Source: Deltaproteobacteria bacterium
Lineage (GTDB): Bacteria; Desulfobacterota; Syntrophia; Syntrophales; JAFGHS01
Length of the DNA: 42,432 bases
Direction of reading: 5' to 3'
Assembly: GCA_016928025.1 (NCBI GenBank)
Contig: JAFGLN010000121.1
Span: 1-42,432 of the forward strand
A model generated the notes under the pieces. The model saw only the letters and a program-made list of their open reading frames with translations. It ran no database searches and was not told the origin of the DNA. The position numbers were made by a program, and so were the translations under genes. Positions 7,943 to 16,133 of the stretch are shown here, one piece after another. Every line of letters starts with the position of its first letter. Position 1 is the first letter of the stretch.

Positions 7943-8953
7943 TTACGGTTTGATGAGGATTTTAACCGATTCATCGGTCTTTATGTGGGTGTCAAAGGCT
8001 TCCCTCGCCTGATCGAGGGGAAATACATGACTGATAAGCGGTTTGAGGTCGACTTTTCCCGTTTTCACAAGATCGATGGCGGCCGGGAAGGTTCCTTCTC
8101 CCCCCATCATACCGAGCAGATCGATGTTATAAAAGACCAATCTATTGGGCAGCCATTCAATCGGACGTTCATATATCGCTGTTAATACGACTTTTCCACC
8201 GGGGATCAACCTCTTTTGTTCCATATCAAAACGGCTTGGCCGGACCATGTCGACGGCCTGGTGAAAGGTTGCCGGCACCCCGGCGCATTCCACGACGACA
8301 TCAGCCCCCACGCCGGACGTGGCTTCAAGCACCCGCTCGATGGGATCCTCTTCCAAAGCGTTAATAACGATATCGGCAGCGCCAATGGTTTTAGCCAGCG
8401 CCAAACGTTTTTTCCCGATCTCACTGGCAATGATGTTCGATACGCCTATGGCTTTTAATACCTGCGCGGTGCATTGACCGATGATACCCATCCCCAGGAT
8501 AGCCACGGTATCCTGAACCGTTGGATTTCCCTTTTTTGCCGCGCTGATCCCGACAACCAACGGTTCCAACATAGCGCCTTCTTCGTAAGATATCTCATCC
8601 GGAAGCAAAAAAACCGTTCTTTTCAATCTTGCCAAGGGGATGCTGACGTACTCGGCAAAGCCGCCGGGAACTTCCAGGCGAAGTCCGACACCGATGGCCA
8701 CAACGCGCTGCCCCTTTTCTATCTTTCTGACATTGGCGCCGACCTCGACGACTTCTCCACTGAATTCGTGCCCCAATACCTGCCCGACCTCCATTCGGGC
8801 TTCTTTAACGCCCCCGATTTTCCAGCGATGGATATCGGAGCCGCATATCCCACAAGCCTTAATCTGAATTATTATTCCATCGGCCTCTAATTTAGGGTCG
8901 CTGACCTTCTCAACTCTGATATCTCCCGGTCCATGATAAACAGCCGCATTCAT
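7943..8953 (-). CDS. zinc-type medium-chain alcohol dehydrogenase
   Basis: The 336 residues are of the MDR/threonine dehydrogenase-butanediol dehydrogenase type. The catalytic zinc ligands are Cys37 in 'CGICGSD' and His62-Glu63 in 'LGHEFSGE', with a third ligand likely near 'EGAMLEPLVVG'. The NAD-binding turn is 'VAILGMGIIGQ', followed by 'ADVVVECAGVPATFHQ'. The four-Cys structural-zinc lobe normally near residues 90-120 is absent; the chain runs straight from 'VVAIGVG' to 'PGGFAEYV'. It is the last gene of the E1/E2/E3/lip operon, 28 bases after lipA, with a strong GGAGAGGAGGAA site. In acetoin loci the neighbour is often a 2,3-butanediol dehydrogenase, which this could be. It could also be a dehydrogenase for another hydroxy substrate. 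Confidence 0.85.
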   Translation of the reverse strand: MNAAVYHGPGDIRVEKVSDPKLEADGIIIQIKACGICGSDIHRWKIGGVKEARMEVGQVLGHEFSGEVVEVGANVRKIEKGQRVVAIGVGLRLEVPGGFAEYVSIPLARLKRTVFLLPDEISYEEGAMLEPLVVGISAAKKGNPTVQDTVAILGMGIIGQCTAQVLKAIGVSNIIASEIGKKRLALAKTIGAADIVINALEEDPIERVLEATSGVGADVVVECAGVPATFHQAVDMVRPSRFDMEQKRLIPGGKVVLTAIYERPIEWLPNRLVFYNIDLLGMMGGEGTFPAAIDLVKTGKVDLKPLISHVFPLDQAREAFDTHIKTDESVKILIKP

Positions 8954-8981
8954 CGATGTTCCTCCTCTCCAATGGATTTTT

Positions 8982-9842
8982 TTACGGTTTTTTTCTAAAC
9001 ATCTTGTCGGCCTGGAAAGAACTCCTCACATAAGGCGCTGAGGCTACATCCGTAAAGCCTATCGATAAGCCGGCCTTTTTGTATTCCTCAAATTCCGCAG
9101 GATGGACAAATTTAACGACCTCAAAAAGATTTTTAGAGGGTTGCAGGTACTGGCCTATCGTTAAAAAGTCACAGCCAACCGCTCTCAAATCCTCCATGAC
9201 TTTGACGATCTCTTCATACTTTTCCCCCAAACCTACCATCAGTCCCGACTTGGTTATAATCCCCCCTGCCATGGATTTTGTCTGCTTGAGAAGGTGGATG
9301 GATCTTTCGTAGTCGGCCTGAGGACGCACTTGAGGATATAAACGGGGCACGGTCTCGACATTATGATTAATGACGGCGGGATGACTGGCTATGACAGCCT
9401 CTAAGGCTGAGGATGAACCCTGAAAATCCGGGATTAAGACTTCGGTGGGAATTTCAGGGTCATAGTCGCGGATCGCTTCGACGACTTTGGCAAACTGATA
9501 AGCCCCCCCGTCCGGCAGGTCATCTCGGGTCACCGAGGTCACAACGACATATCGCAGCCTCAACTTCGTCACGGCCTCAACGAGATGTTCAGGCTCATTG
9601 ACGTCGGGAGGGGCGGGTTGACCGTGCTTTACGGCGCAGAAACGGCAATTGCGGGTGCAGACATCCCCCAATATCATAAAGGTGGCCGTATTTCGGGCAA
9701 AACAGTCTCCCTGATTCGGACAATGGGCGCTTTCACAAACCGTATGGAGCTGCAAACCCTCCATAAGTCCCTTCATTTTAGTCAACGCCGCCGCATTAGG
9801 GATAGGCCTTCTTAACCATTCGGGTTTCACAGATTTAACCAT
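8982..9842 (-). CDS. lipA: lipoyl synthase (radical SAM)
   Basis: This 286-residue enzyme inserts two sulfurs into protein-bound octanoyl groups to make lipoyl cofactor. Both Fe-S clusters are visible: the auxiliary cluster motif 'CESAHCPNQGDC' and the radical-SAM motif 'CTRNCRFC'. The family's C-terminal 'RSSFQADKMF' with the essential Arg-Ser-Ser is intact. The ATG start lies inside the end of lipB (16-base overlap), so the pair is translationally coupled. Its place in the same operon as E1, E2 and E3 of a lipoyl-dependent complex means this locus makes its own cofactor. A lipA copy (acoS) is likewise present in some anaerobes' acetoin operons. Confidence 0.96.
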   Translation of the reverse strand: MVKSVKPEWLRRPIPNAAALTKMKGLMEGLQLHTVCESAHCPNQGDCFARNTATFMILGDVCTRNCRFCAVKHGQPAPPDVNEPEHLVEAVTKLRLRYVVVTSVTRDDLPDGGAYQFAKVVEAIRDYDPEIPTEVLIPDFQGSSSALEAVIASHPAVINHNVETVPRLYPQVRPQADYERSIHLLKQTKSMAGGIITKSGLMVGLGEKYEEIVKVMEDLRAVGCDFLTIGQYLQPSKNLFEVVKFVHPAEFEEYKKAGLSIGFTDVASAPYVRSSFQADKMFRKKP

Positions 9843-10507
9843 TCATCCGGCCTCTCTCTATCTTGCAAAGTGACTTTAAATACCTGGGAGAAATACCTGA
9901 GCAGGATTTTTTGTGTCTCCTCGATTTCCGCTTCGTGTCCTAATAATTTTGAGATGGAGGTCATCGACACGCCCGTGATGCCACAGGGTACGATATAAGA
10001 AAAAAATTTTAAGTTGGTGTTCACATTTAAGGCGAAACCATGCATGGTCGTCGCGCTGCTGATTCGCACGCCCAGGGAACAAATCTTCTCGTTTCCGACC
10101 CAAACACCTCTGAGCTTTTCAACGCGGCGGCCATCAATCCCATAATCCGCCAGCGTCCTGATGACAACCTCTTCCAGGTTCCAAATATATTGATGGACGG
10201 TGAGGCCGTTTTCCCTTAGATCCAAAATGGGATAACCCACGATTTGTCCGGGTCCGTGATAGGTGACATCACCGCCCCGGCTCGTATAAAAGACCGGAAT
10301 GCCCTCCTCGGCCAAGGCGTCCGTAGGCGTAACGATATTTTCGTCTTTGCCAGCACGCCCCATGGTAAAGACCGAAGGGTGCTCAAGCAACAGCAACACA
10401 TCCGAAATGGCGCCGGATTTTCTGGAAGCGAGGAGTTTCTCCTGTAATAAGAGCCCCTGGCGGTAATCCACCAAACCCAAATTGTATACTGCGCAGACTT
10501 TTGTCAA
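9827..10507 (-). CDS. lipB: lipoyl(octanoyl) transferase
   Basis: The 226-residue LipB moves octanoyl from acyl carrier protein to the target lysine of lipoyl domains. Family signatures are 'RGGDVTYHGPGQIVGYPIL', the active-site Lys in 'EKICSLGVRI', 'HGFALNVNTNL' and the catalytic Cys in 'IVPCGITGVSMTS'. The start is a TTG at 10507 behind AAGGGGGCG. It lies 30 bases downstream of the E3 gene and overlaps lipA. With lipA it completes de novo lipoylation of the 96-residue lipoyl protein encoded upstream. Confidence 0.95.
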   Translation of the reverse strand: MTKVCAVYNLGLVDYRQGLLLQEKLLASRKSGAISDVLLLLEHPSVFTMGRAGKDENIVTPTDALAEEGIPVFYTSRGGDVTYHGPGQIVGYPILDLRENGLTVHQYIWNLEEVVIRTLADYGIDGRRVEKLRGVWVGNEKICSLGVRISSATTMHGFALNVNTNLKFFSYIVPCGITGVSMTSISKLLGHEAEIEETQKILLRYFSQVFKVTLQDRERPDEWLNL

Positions 10508-10537
10508 AGACGCCCCCTTTGCAATTCCCGCCGAAAC

Positions 10538-11935
10538 CTAAGGCCTTTTCGGCATATGGATCGGTATTCCCTGAGCGTCCAATACGGCTTCTCTGACCGT
10601 CTCTGAAAGGCTCGGATGAGCATGGATGGTGGCTGCAACATCGGCAACACTCGCCTTTAACTTCAAAGCGACGGCCGCCTCCGCGATCAGCTCGGTCGCC
10701 TGATGACCAAATATATGAATACCAAGGATATCGCCTGAGCCGGCATCGCTTACGATCTTAACGAAGCCATCGCGCTGACCGATAATCATGGCCTTGGGGT
10801 TGGCGGCAAAAGGGAAATTTCCTACCTTGAAATCTATCCCCTTTTCTCTCGCCTGGTTTTCGGTTAATCCTATCGAAGCTACCTCAGGGGCGGTATAGAT
10901 ACAGTGTGGGACCACGGTATAATCCATGACCGAATCTTTGCCGAGGGCATTCTCTGCGGCAACCTCTCCCTCTGCTGAAGCAACATGGGCTAACAGGACT
11001 CCCCCGATTGCATCACCGGCAGCGTAGATGCCCGGCACATTGGTTTCCATCCTGTCATTGACAAGAATTTTACCTCGTTCCGTCTTTATGCCGACGCTCT
11101 CCAAACCCAGCCCTTCAATGTTCGGCTTTCGGCCGACAGCCACAAGCACCAACTCAGCCATCAGCACTTCCTCGGCCTCTCCGTTAGTCACGGAGATAAG
11201 CTTGTTGCCCTCGGAATCATCTTCTATACGGGTTACTTGCGTGCCGGTGAATATTTTTATGCGGCTTCTCTCCAATATCCTTTTGAGAGCCCCGGCCAGC
11301 TCAGGGTCTTCGGTGGGAATGATTTGGGGCAACATTTCGACAATGGTCACTTTGGTTCCCAGTTTAGCAAAGATGGTGGCAAACTCCACACCGATAACAC
11401 CACCTCCGATGATCAGCAGACTCTGGGGAACCTTCGATAATTGGAGGGCTTCATTACTGGTGATGACGCCCGATCCCTCTACCCCCGGGATCGGCACTGA
11501 TGAAGGAACCGAGCCGGGGGCAAGAATAATCCTGTCGCACTTCACACTTTCCCGCTGACCATGATCCACAGCCACCTCTGTCGGCGAAATCACCTCAGCT
11601 TGGCCGTTAATGACGTCTACGGCATTACTTTTCATCAAACTCCCAATATTTTTCACCATGGTGTTGACGATCCTGTCTTTACGGTTCATCATCTTGACGA
11701 AATCCACAACGATTTCCCCCACCGTAACCCCATAGTCATTTGCCTTGCGGACCGCTTCAAGAATCCCGACAGAATGAAGCAATGCCTTGGTTGGAATACA
11801 GCCCCGATTGAGGCAGGTGCCTCCTAAAGAATCCTTTTCAATCAAAATGGCCTTACCGCCTAACTGTGATACACGGATGGCGGCCACATAGCCGGCAGGC
11901 CCCCCTCCGATAATAACGACATCATTTGGCTTCAA
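10538..11935 (-). CDS. lpdA: dihydrolipoyl dehydrogenase (E3)
   Basis: The 465-residue flavoprotein reoxidises dihydrolipoamide with NAD+. Visible are the FAD-binding 'VVIIGGGPAGYVAAIR', the redox disulfide 'GGTCLNRGCIPTKAL', the NAD-binding 'LLIIGGGVIGVEFATIF', 'GIYAAGDAIGG' and the C-terminal dimer-interface His-Glu pair in 'AHPSLSETVREA'. The start is TTG after GAGGGA. No lipoyl domain is fused at the N-terminus, unlike some acetoin-complex E3 enzymes. It lies 47 bases after the E2 gene in the operon and is very probably the E3 of that complex. Confidence 0.96.
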   Translation of the reverse strand: MKPNDVVIIGGGPAGYVAAIRVSQLGGKAILIEKDSLGGTCLNRGCIPTKALLHSVGILEAVRKANDYGVTVGEIVVDFVKMMNRKDRIVNTMVKNIGSLMKSNAVDVINGQAEVISPTEVAVDHGQRESVKCDRIILAPGSVPSSVPIPGVEGSGVITSNEALQLSKVPQSLLIIGGGVIGVEFATIFAKLGTKVTIVEMLPQIIPTEDPELAGALKRILERSRIKIFTGTQVTRIEDDSEGNKLISVTNGEAEEVLMAELVLVAVGRKPNIEGLGLESVGIKTERGKILVNDRMETNVPGIYAAGDAIGGVLLAHVASAEGEVAAENALGKDSVMDYTVVPHCIYTAPEVASIGLTENQAREKGIDFKVGNFPFAANPKAMIIGQRDGFVKIVSDAGSGDILGIHIFGHQATELIAEAAVALKLKASVADVAATIHAHPSLSETVREAVLDAQGIPIHMPKRP

Positions 11936-11982
11936 CTTAATCCCTCACTTTACGTTAACCTATTATGAAACCGATCACCAAA

Positions 11983-12765
11983 TCAGGAGAGCAACAGGAC
12001 GGACGGCTCTTCTTCCATTAACTGCTGGAGGGTCGCCAAAAATTCGTTGGCGTCCTGTCCCATCACAACCCGATGATCAAAGGTCAGGCTGTAATTCATC
12101 ATGGGCCTGATCACGACCTGGCCGTCCCGCGCGACCGGCGTATCCAGGATGGACATGGTATCCAGAATGGCCACCTCGGGCTGATTAATGATCGGGGTGC
12201 CGATGGTTCTCCTGATTCGACCGCCCCCAAAAACACCGACGTTGGTAATCGTAAAGGTGCCGTCGGCAAGATCTTTGAAAAGAAGTCTCTGATTTCTTCC
12301 CTTCTGGGTCAACTCGCTTAACCTTTCGTGAATTTCCAACAGGGACTTTTTATCGGCGTCGTGCACGACAGGCACGACCAAGCTGTTGCCGCCCCCGCCC
12401 CGCACCTCGAAGGCGAGCGCCACCCCGACATTGATATTCTCCCAGATGTGTATCTCGTCGCCGATCAGGCTGGAATTCAACAAGGGGTGTCGCTTCAGGG
12501 CTTCCGCTACGACCTTGACAAACAGATCGGTATACGTGAAGTGAATTCCCGTTTCTTTTTCCTGGGAAAGCAAGGTCTGACGAACTTTGACCATCTCCGT
12601 CATCTCAATCACACCCGAGACCGTCGTTTGAGCCGATACCTGAAGGCTTTGAAAAAGGCGCTCAGAAGCAACTTTTCTTATTCCTTTCAGGCGAACGACC
12701 TCTTTAACCTTTTTCCCTGTCACCTCCTTTTCCACAGCCGGCGATTCTTTTTTATCTTCAGACAT
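11983..12765 (-). CDS. 2-oxoacid dehydrogenase E2, catalytic domain only
   Basis: The 260 residues are the acyltransferase core of an E2: 'LKGIRKVASERLFQS' at the start, 'HFTYTDLFVKVVAEALKRHP', 'NINVGVALA', 'LVVPVVHDADKKSL', 'GTFTITNVGVFGG' and 'QPEVAILD'. The active-site segment reads 'TFDHRVVMGQDANEFL'. The usual HRxxDG aspartate is a methionine here (codon ATG), while the catalytic His is kept. There is no lipoyl domain and no clear peripheral subunit-binding domain; about 25 charged residues precede the core. The separate lipoyl protein is encoded just upstream and overlaps it by 8 bases, so E2 is split over two genes. It probably transfers an acyl group from lipoyl to CoA. Confidence 0.9.
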   Translation of the reverse strand: MSEDKKESPAVEKEVTGKKVKEVVRLKGIRKVASERLFQSLQVSAQTTVSGVIEMTEMVKVRQTLLSQEKETGIHFTYTDLFVKVVAEALKRHPLLNSSLIGDEIHIWENINVGVALAFEVRGGGGNSLVVPVVHDADKKSLLEIHERLSELTQKGRNQRLLFKDLADGTFTITNVGVFGGGRIRRTIGTPIINQPEVAILDTMSILDTPVARDGQVVIRPMMNYSLTFDHRVVMGQDANEFLATLQQLMEEEPSVLLLS

Positions 12766-13048
12766 TGGAAGAGGCCTCTCTTTCTGATTTGATTTTTTCG
12801 TATTCTTCCTGAGTCTCAGCGATCAAGCCGATGAGATGGGTCACCGGTATGTCTACATCCGGATCCGCCGGGGTAATAATATGGAGGATTCCGCCATATT
12901 GGGCTTCCAACTCATAGCCGGCTTTTTCCGTCTGAAGAATGACCAGCACCTGGCGCGGTTCAACCGTTTCACCCTCCTCCGCCAGCCATTCAATAATTTG
13001 AGCCTCTTCCATCGTTTCGCCTAATTTAGGCACCCTGATTTCATGCAT
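12758..13048 (-). CDS. free-standing lipoyl-domain protein (E2 swinging arm)
   Basis: This 96-residue single biotinyl/lipoyl-attachment domain has 'VPKLGETMEEAQIIEWL', the lipoylation site Lys in 'ILQTEKAGYELEA', and the closing strands 'GGILHIITPADPDVDIPV'. The sequence around Lys (E-K-A) is the lipoyl type rather than the biotin MKM type. It would carry the acyl group between E1 and the catalytic E2 encoded immediately downstream. The charged tail (about 78-96) may act as a flexible linker. The stop overlaps the E2 start, which would keep the two halves at equal amounts. A 166-base gap to the E1-beta gene holds nothing I can name beyond a short GGCC-GTAA-GGCC hairpin. Confidence 0.92.
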   Translation of the reverse strand: MHEIRVPKLGETMEEAQIIEWLAEEGETVEPRQVLVILQTEKAGYELEAQYGGILHIITPADPDVDIPVTHLIGLIAETQEEYEKIKSEREASSNV

Positions 13049-13214
13049 AAACTCTATCTCCCATAATATTTAGTTTTTTATTGCCTTACTTGATCCATCG
13101 GCCGTAAGGCCTTGAGGAATTTGTTCAAATATCCGCTAAACCGTCATGCCCGGCCAGGAGCGTGGCGGTAATAATCATAAAAATGAAGGCGGTCGAATGG
13201 TGAGCACAACCGTC

Positions 13215-14213
13215 TCAGGCCATCATCTCCTTGACAATGGCGACAACATCTTTGTCATTAGGAATCAGCATGCGCTCCAATTCTGCGCTGCGAGGCAGGG
13301 CGACGTTTTTGGCCCCCAGTCTCCTGACAGGCGTCTTCAGCGTCTTTGCCACGTCCGGTGCGGCCTCGGTAAATCGCATGGCAATTTCACCCGCGGCTCC
13401 TCCGCGTTTCATGGCCTCGTGAGCAATGAGCAGGCGGCCTGTCTTCTTCACCGATGTGACAATGGCGTCAATGTCCAGGGGAACGAGCGTACGGAGGTCA
13501 AGGACTTCGGCGCTGATGCCGTTTTCCTTGCTCAACGTTTCGGCGGCAGCCAGGGCTTTGCGAACCATTCCGGCGTAGACGACAATCGTCACGTCAGTCC
13601 CTTCCTTTTTGACGTCGGCTTTCCCGAAAGGAATCAGATATTCTTCTGCGGGTATTTCTTGCTTGCCCCGGAAATAAACGGGCCCGTGGGCGAGGAAGAC
13701 GACGGGATCATCGTCCCGGATGGCCGTTTTCATTAATCCTTTGGCATCGTAAGGCGTTGACGGCATAACGATTTTTAAGCCCGGACTATGCATCAGGGTG
13801 GATTCTATCGAAGCGCAGTGATGAGCGCCAAAGCCTCCGCCCACACCGGTCCTGCAGAAAACGACCAGCGGCATCGGCCCCGTATAGCCGAATTCCTGCC
13901 GGAGACCGCCCACTTCCATAAACAATCCATCAAAAGCAATCGCTAAAAAGCCGGTCGTCATGATCGACACGATCGCTCTGGTTCCTGTCAAAGCAGCGCC
14001 CATACCCGTCGCTAAAATCGCCTGTTCGACGATGGGCGTATCCATGATTCTATCTCCGAACTCCTCATACATCCCCGGATTTTCCCCATAAGCGCCTCTC
14101 ATGCTGACCAGATCTTCTCCCCACATGGCAACGGTCTTGTCTCTCTGCATCTCTTCACGAATTGCAGCCCCGATGGCGCTAACATAATTAAGCATCTGCG
14201 TTTGTTCTGCCAT
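13215..14213 (-). CDS. thiamine-diphosphate 2-oxoacid/acetoin dehydrogenase E1, beta subunit
   Basis: The 332 residues carry the transketolase pyrimidine-binding and C-terminal domains of E1-beta. Visible are 'MWGEDLVSMRGAYG', 'RIMDTPIVEQAILATGMGAA' (the Glu that activates the cofactor), 'GVGGGFGAHHCAS', 'SPGLKIVMPSTPYDAKGLMK', and 'VLDLRTLVPLD' of the C-terminal domain. It pairs with the alpha subunit encoded 41 bases upstream to form the alpha2beta2 decarboxylase. The ATG follows GAAAGGAGA. The sequence is closer to acetoin-type/branched-chain E1-beta than to homodimeric pyruvate dehydrogenase, but the substrate cannot be fixed by eye. Confidence 0.93.
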   Translation of the reverse strand: MAEQTQMLNYVSAIGAAIREEMQRDKTVAMWGEDLVSMRGAYGENPGMYEEFGDRIMDTPIVEQAILATGMGAALTGTRAIVSIMTTGFLAIAFDGLFMEVGGLRQEFGYTGPMPLVVFCRTGVGGGFGAHHCASIESTLMHSPGLKIVMPSTPYDAKGLMKTAIRDDDPVVFLAHGPVYFRGKQEIPAEEYLIPFGKADVKKEGTDVTIVVYAGMVRKALAAAETLSKENGISAEVLDLRTLVPLDIDAIVTSVKKTGRLLIAHEAMKRGGAAGEIAMRFTEAAPDVAKTLKTPVRRLGAKNVALPRSAELERMLIPNDKDVVAIVKEMMA

Positions 14214-14254
14214 TTATGTATATTCTCCTTTCTCACACCTGAAGTGATTAATAT

Positions 14255-15217
14255 TTATAACTCGTCAATAGCCGTTTTAAGATGATTTTCATAACTTGCG
14301 AAAGGCAACGCCAATGCGGATTTAGTTGCATCTTCCATTTGAACCTTTATGGTCGATTCAAGCTCGGCGATGTCTTTCTCGGTCAAAACACCCATCTCCA
14401 GAAGGCGCTTTTGGTATCGTGGCAGCGGATCTTTCTTCCACCACTCATCAATCTCGCCCTTGGGTCGATAAATCTGGGGATCGCCTTCATAGTGTCCCGC
14501 CAGACGATAAGTTTCACCGACGACTAAACTCGGCCCGCCGCCGTTTCTCGCTCTGTCGATATGCTTCTTAACCACTTCATAAGTCGCGATGACATCATTC
14601 CCATCCACGGTCTCTCCGGGAAAGCCATAGGCTTTGGCTCTATCGGAAATGTCTTTCATCTTATAAATTTTCTTAGCCGAAGTGCCCATCCCATACTGGT
14701 TATTTTGTATCATGAAGACAATCGGCAGATTCCAGGATGCCGCCATCACCATGGATTCGTGAACGGGGCCACGGCTTGCGAATCCGTCTCCCATCACGCA
14801 GACACAGACCTGATCGGTTTTCTTCAGCATGATCGATATGGCGCTGCCCAAATAGATGGGAATTTCCTCTCCGCCGGCGCCGGTATGAGCCAGTAAACCG
14901 AAGTCAGGGTCAAAATAGGGCGAACGCGGCCGGCCCAGTTCTGAACAGTCTCTCATGCACTCACTGGCAATAACTTCCGTTAATGACAGTCCCTTGGCGA
15001 AAAGACAATAATCCAGTCTGAAGGTCAGCTTCAAGTAGTCATCCTTTCTTAAGTTGGCGCAGACCGCAATGGGGATGGCCTCCTCGCCTATCCCTCTGTG
15101 AATCCACGGCATACCGCTTCCTCCGGCGCAGAATATTTCGTAGAGTTTTTCACCAAGCCGCCGGGACGTTAATAAATTCCGATGCATTTCTAATAGTTTG
15201 TCGTTTGCAATTTCCAC
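14255..15217 (-). CDS. thiamine-diphosphate 2-oxoacid/acetoin dehydrogenase E1, alpha subunit (divergent)
   Basis: The 320 residues have the E1-alpha fold. The cofactor motif is GDG at 143-145, closing with 'IQNNQYGMGTS' (NN at 172-173), and 'LAGHYEGDPQIYR' matches the AcoA-type loop. Two usual signatures are changed. The 'YRxHG' segment reads 'TFRLDYCLFAKG', losing the conserved His. The 'GKGGSMH' segment is 'GRPRSPYFDPDFG'. Start is GTG behind GGGAGG. Downstream E1-beta, lipoyl, E2, E3 and lip genes show it belongs to a full complex. It may therefore use an unusual substrate. Acetoin, a branched 2-oxoacid or another ketone are all possible. Confidence 0.88.
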   Translation of the reverse strand: MEIANDKLLEMHRNLLTSRRLGEKLYEIFCAGGSGMPWIHRGIGEEAIPIAVCANLRKDDYLKLTFRLDYCLFAKGLSLTEVIASECMRDCSELGRPRSPYFDPDFGLLAHTGAGGEEIPIYLGSAISIMLKKTDQVCVCVMGDGFASRGPVHESMVMAASWNLPIVFMIQNNQYGMGTSAKKIYKMKDISDRAKAYGFPGETVDGNDVIATYEVVKKHIDRARNGGGPSLVVGETYRLAGHYEGDPQIYRPKGEIDEWWKKDPLPRYQKRLLEMGVLTEKDIAELESTIKVQMEDATKSALALPFASYENHLKTAIDEL

Positions 15218-15257
15218 AGTTTTTTACCTCCCTCTAAGATTAAACTTTAGATTGATC

Positions 15258-16106
15258 TTAAGACATTATGCTGCCACCATCGACATTTATGCTCTGACCC
15301 GTAATGTTTCTGGCGTCTTCCGAAGCTAAAAACACAGCGCAGCGCCCAATATCCTCCGGCGTCTGCTCCCTCCCCATAGGGATCATGCCCAAAATACCCT
15401 CAAAAGCCTCTCTGGGGTTTTTAGCATCTTTAAATTTTGGATTCGTTCGCATTCGGATCTTTGCCATATCCTCGTGGATGGAAGTATAGATGATTCCGGG
15501 ACAAATGCAATTAACATTAATGTTAAACCTTGCCACCTGAAGCGCTACTCCCTGCGTTAAAATGATCACGGCACTTTTCATGGCGCTGTAGGGCAGTCGC
15601 AAAGCACCGCCGCGCCTGCCGGCAGTCGAGGATATGTTGATGATCTTCCCGCTTTTTTGTGCCCGCATGTGGGGTATCACGGCCTTACACATAAGAATCC
15701 CGGGTTTGAGGTTCGCCATATAGCTGCGATCCCAATCTCCCTCGGTAAGACTGGTGATCCCTCGCGAGTACATGCGGTCCCAATCTTCCTCGGTCAGATT
15801 GCCCCCGGCCACACTGGCTTCGGCATGGCCGGCACCAACGTTGTTGACCAGAATATCGATCTTCCCCAAAGCATCCAACGTTTCCTTAACTAATCGCCGG
15901 GCATTTTCTTCCTTCGTAACATCTGCGTTTACGACCAGCGCCTTACGCCCAAAGGCCTTTACTTCTTCGGCGACCTGATTGGCGCTATCCATATTGATAT
16001 CGGCAATAACGATATCCGCGCCCTCCTCCGCCAGACATAGAGCAATACCACGGCCAAGCCCCCCCGCCGCTCCGGTTATAATAGCTACTTTACCTTCCAA
16101 TTTCAT
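15258..16106 (-). CDS. short-chain dehydrogenase/reductase
   Basis: The 282-residue classical SDR has the nucleotide-binding 'ITGAAGGLGRGIALCL', 'DILVNNVGAG', the catalytic Ser in 'NISSTAGRRGG', and 'YSAMK' with Tyr and Lys, ending 'GQSINVDGGSIMS'. NAD(P)-dependent oxidation or reduction of an alcohol/ketone is expected. A 16-residue unit is repeated in tandem at about residues 105-136 ('LTEEDWDRMY' then 'LTEGDWDRSY'), which makes the protein longer than its relatives at that loop. It begins after CAGGAGG and lies 40 bases before the E1-alpha gene, probably as first gene of the operon. With the alcohol dehydrogenase at the other end it could interconvert a diol/acetoin-like substrate. Confidence 0.9.
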   Translation of the reverse strand: MKLEGKVAIITGAAGGLGRGIALCLAEEGADIVIADINMDSANQVAEEVKAFGRKALVVNADVTKEENARRLVKETLDALGKIDILVNNVGAGHAEASVAGGNLTEEDWDRMYSRGITSLTEGDWDRSYMANLKPGILMCKAVIPHMRAQKSGKIINISSTAGRRGGALRLPYSAMKSAVIILTQGVALQVARFNINVNCICPGIIYTSIHEDMAKIRMRTNPKFKDAKNPREAFEGILGMIPMGREQTPEDIGRCAVFLASEDARNITGQSINVDGGSIMS

Positions 16107-16133
16107 AAGAGTCCTCCTGAATAATTGATAAAG

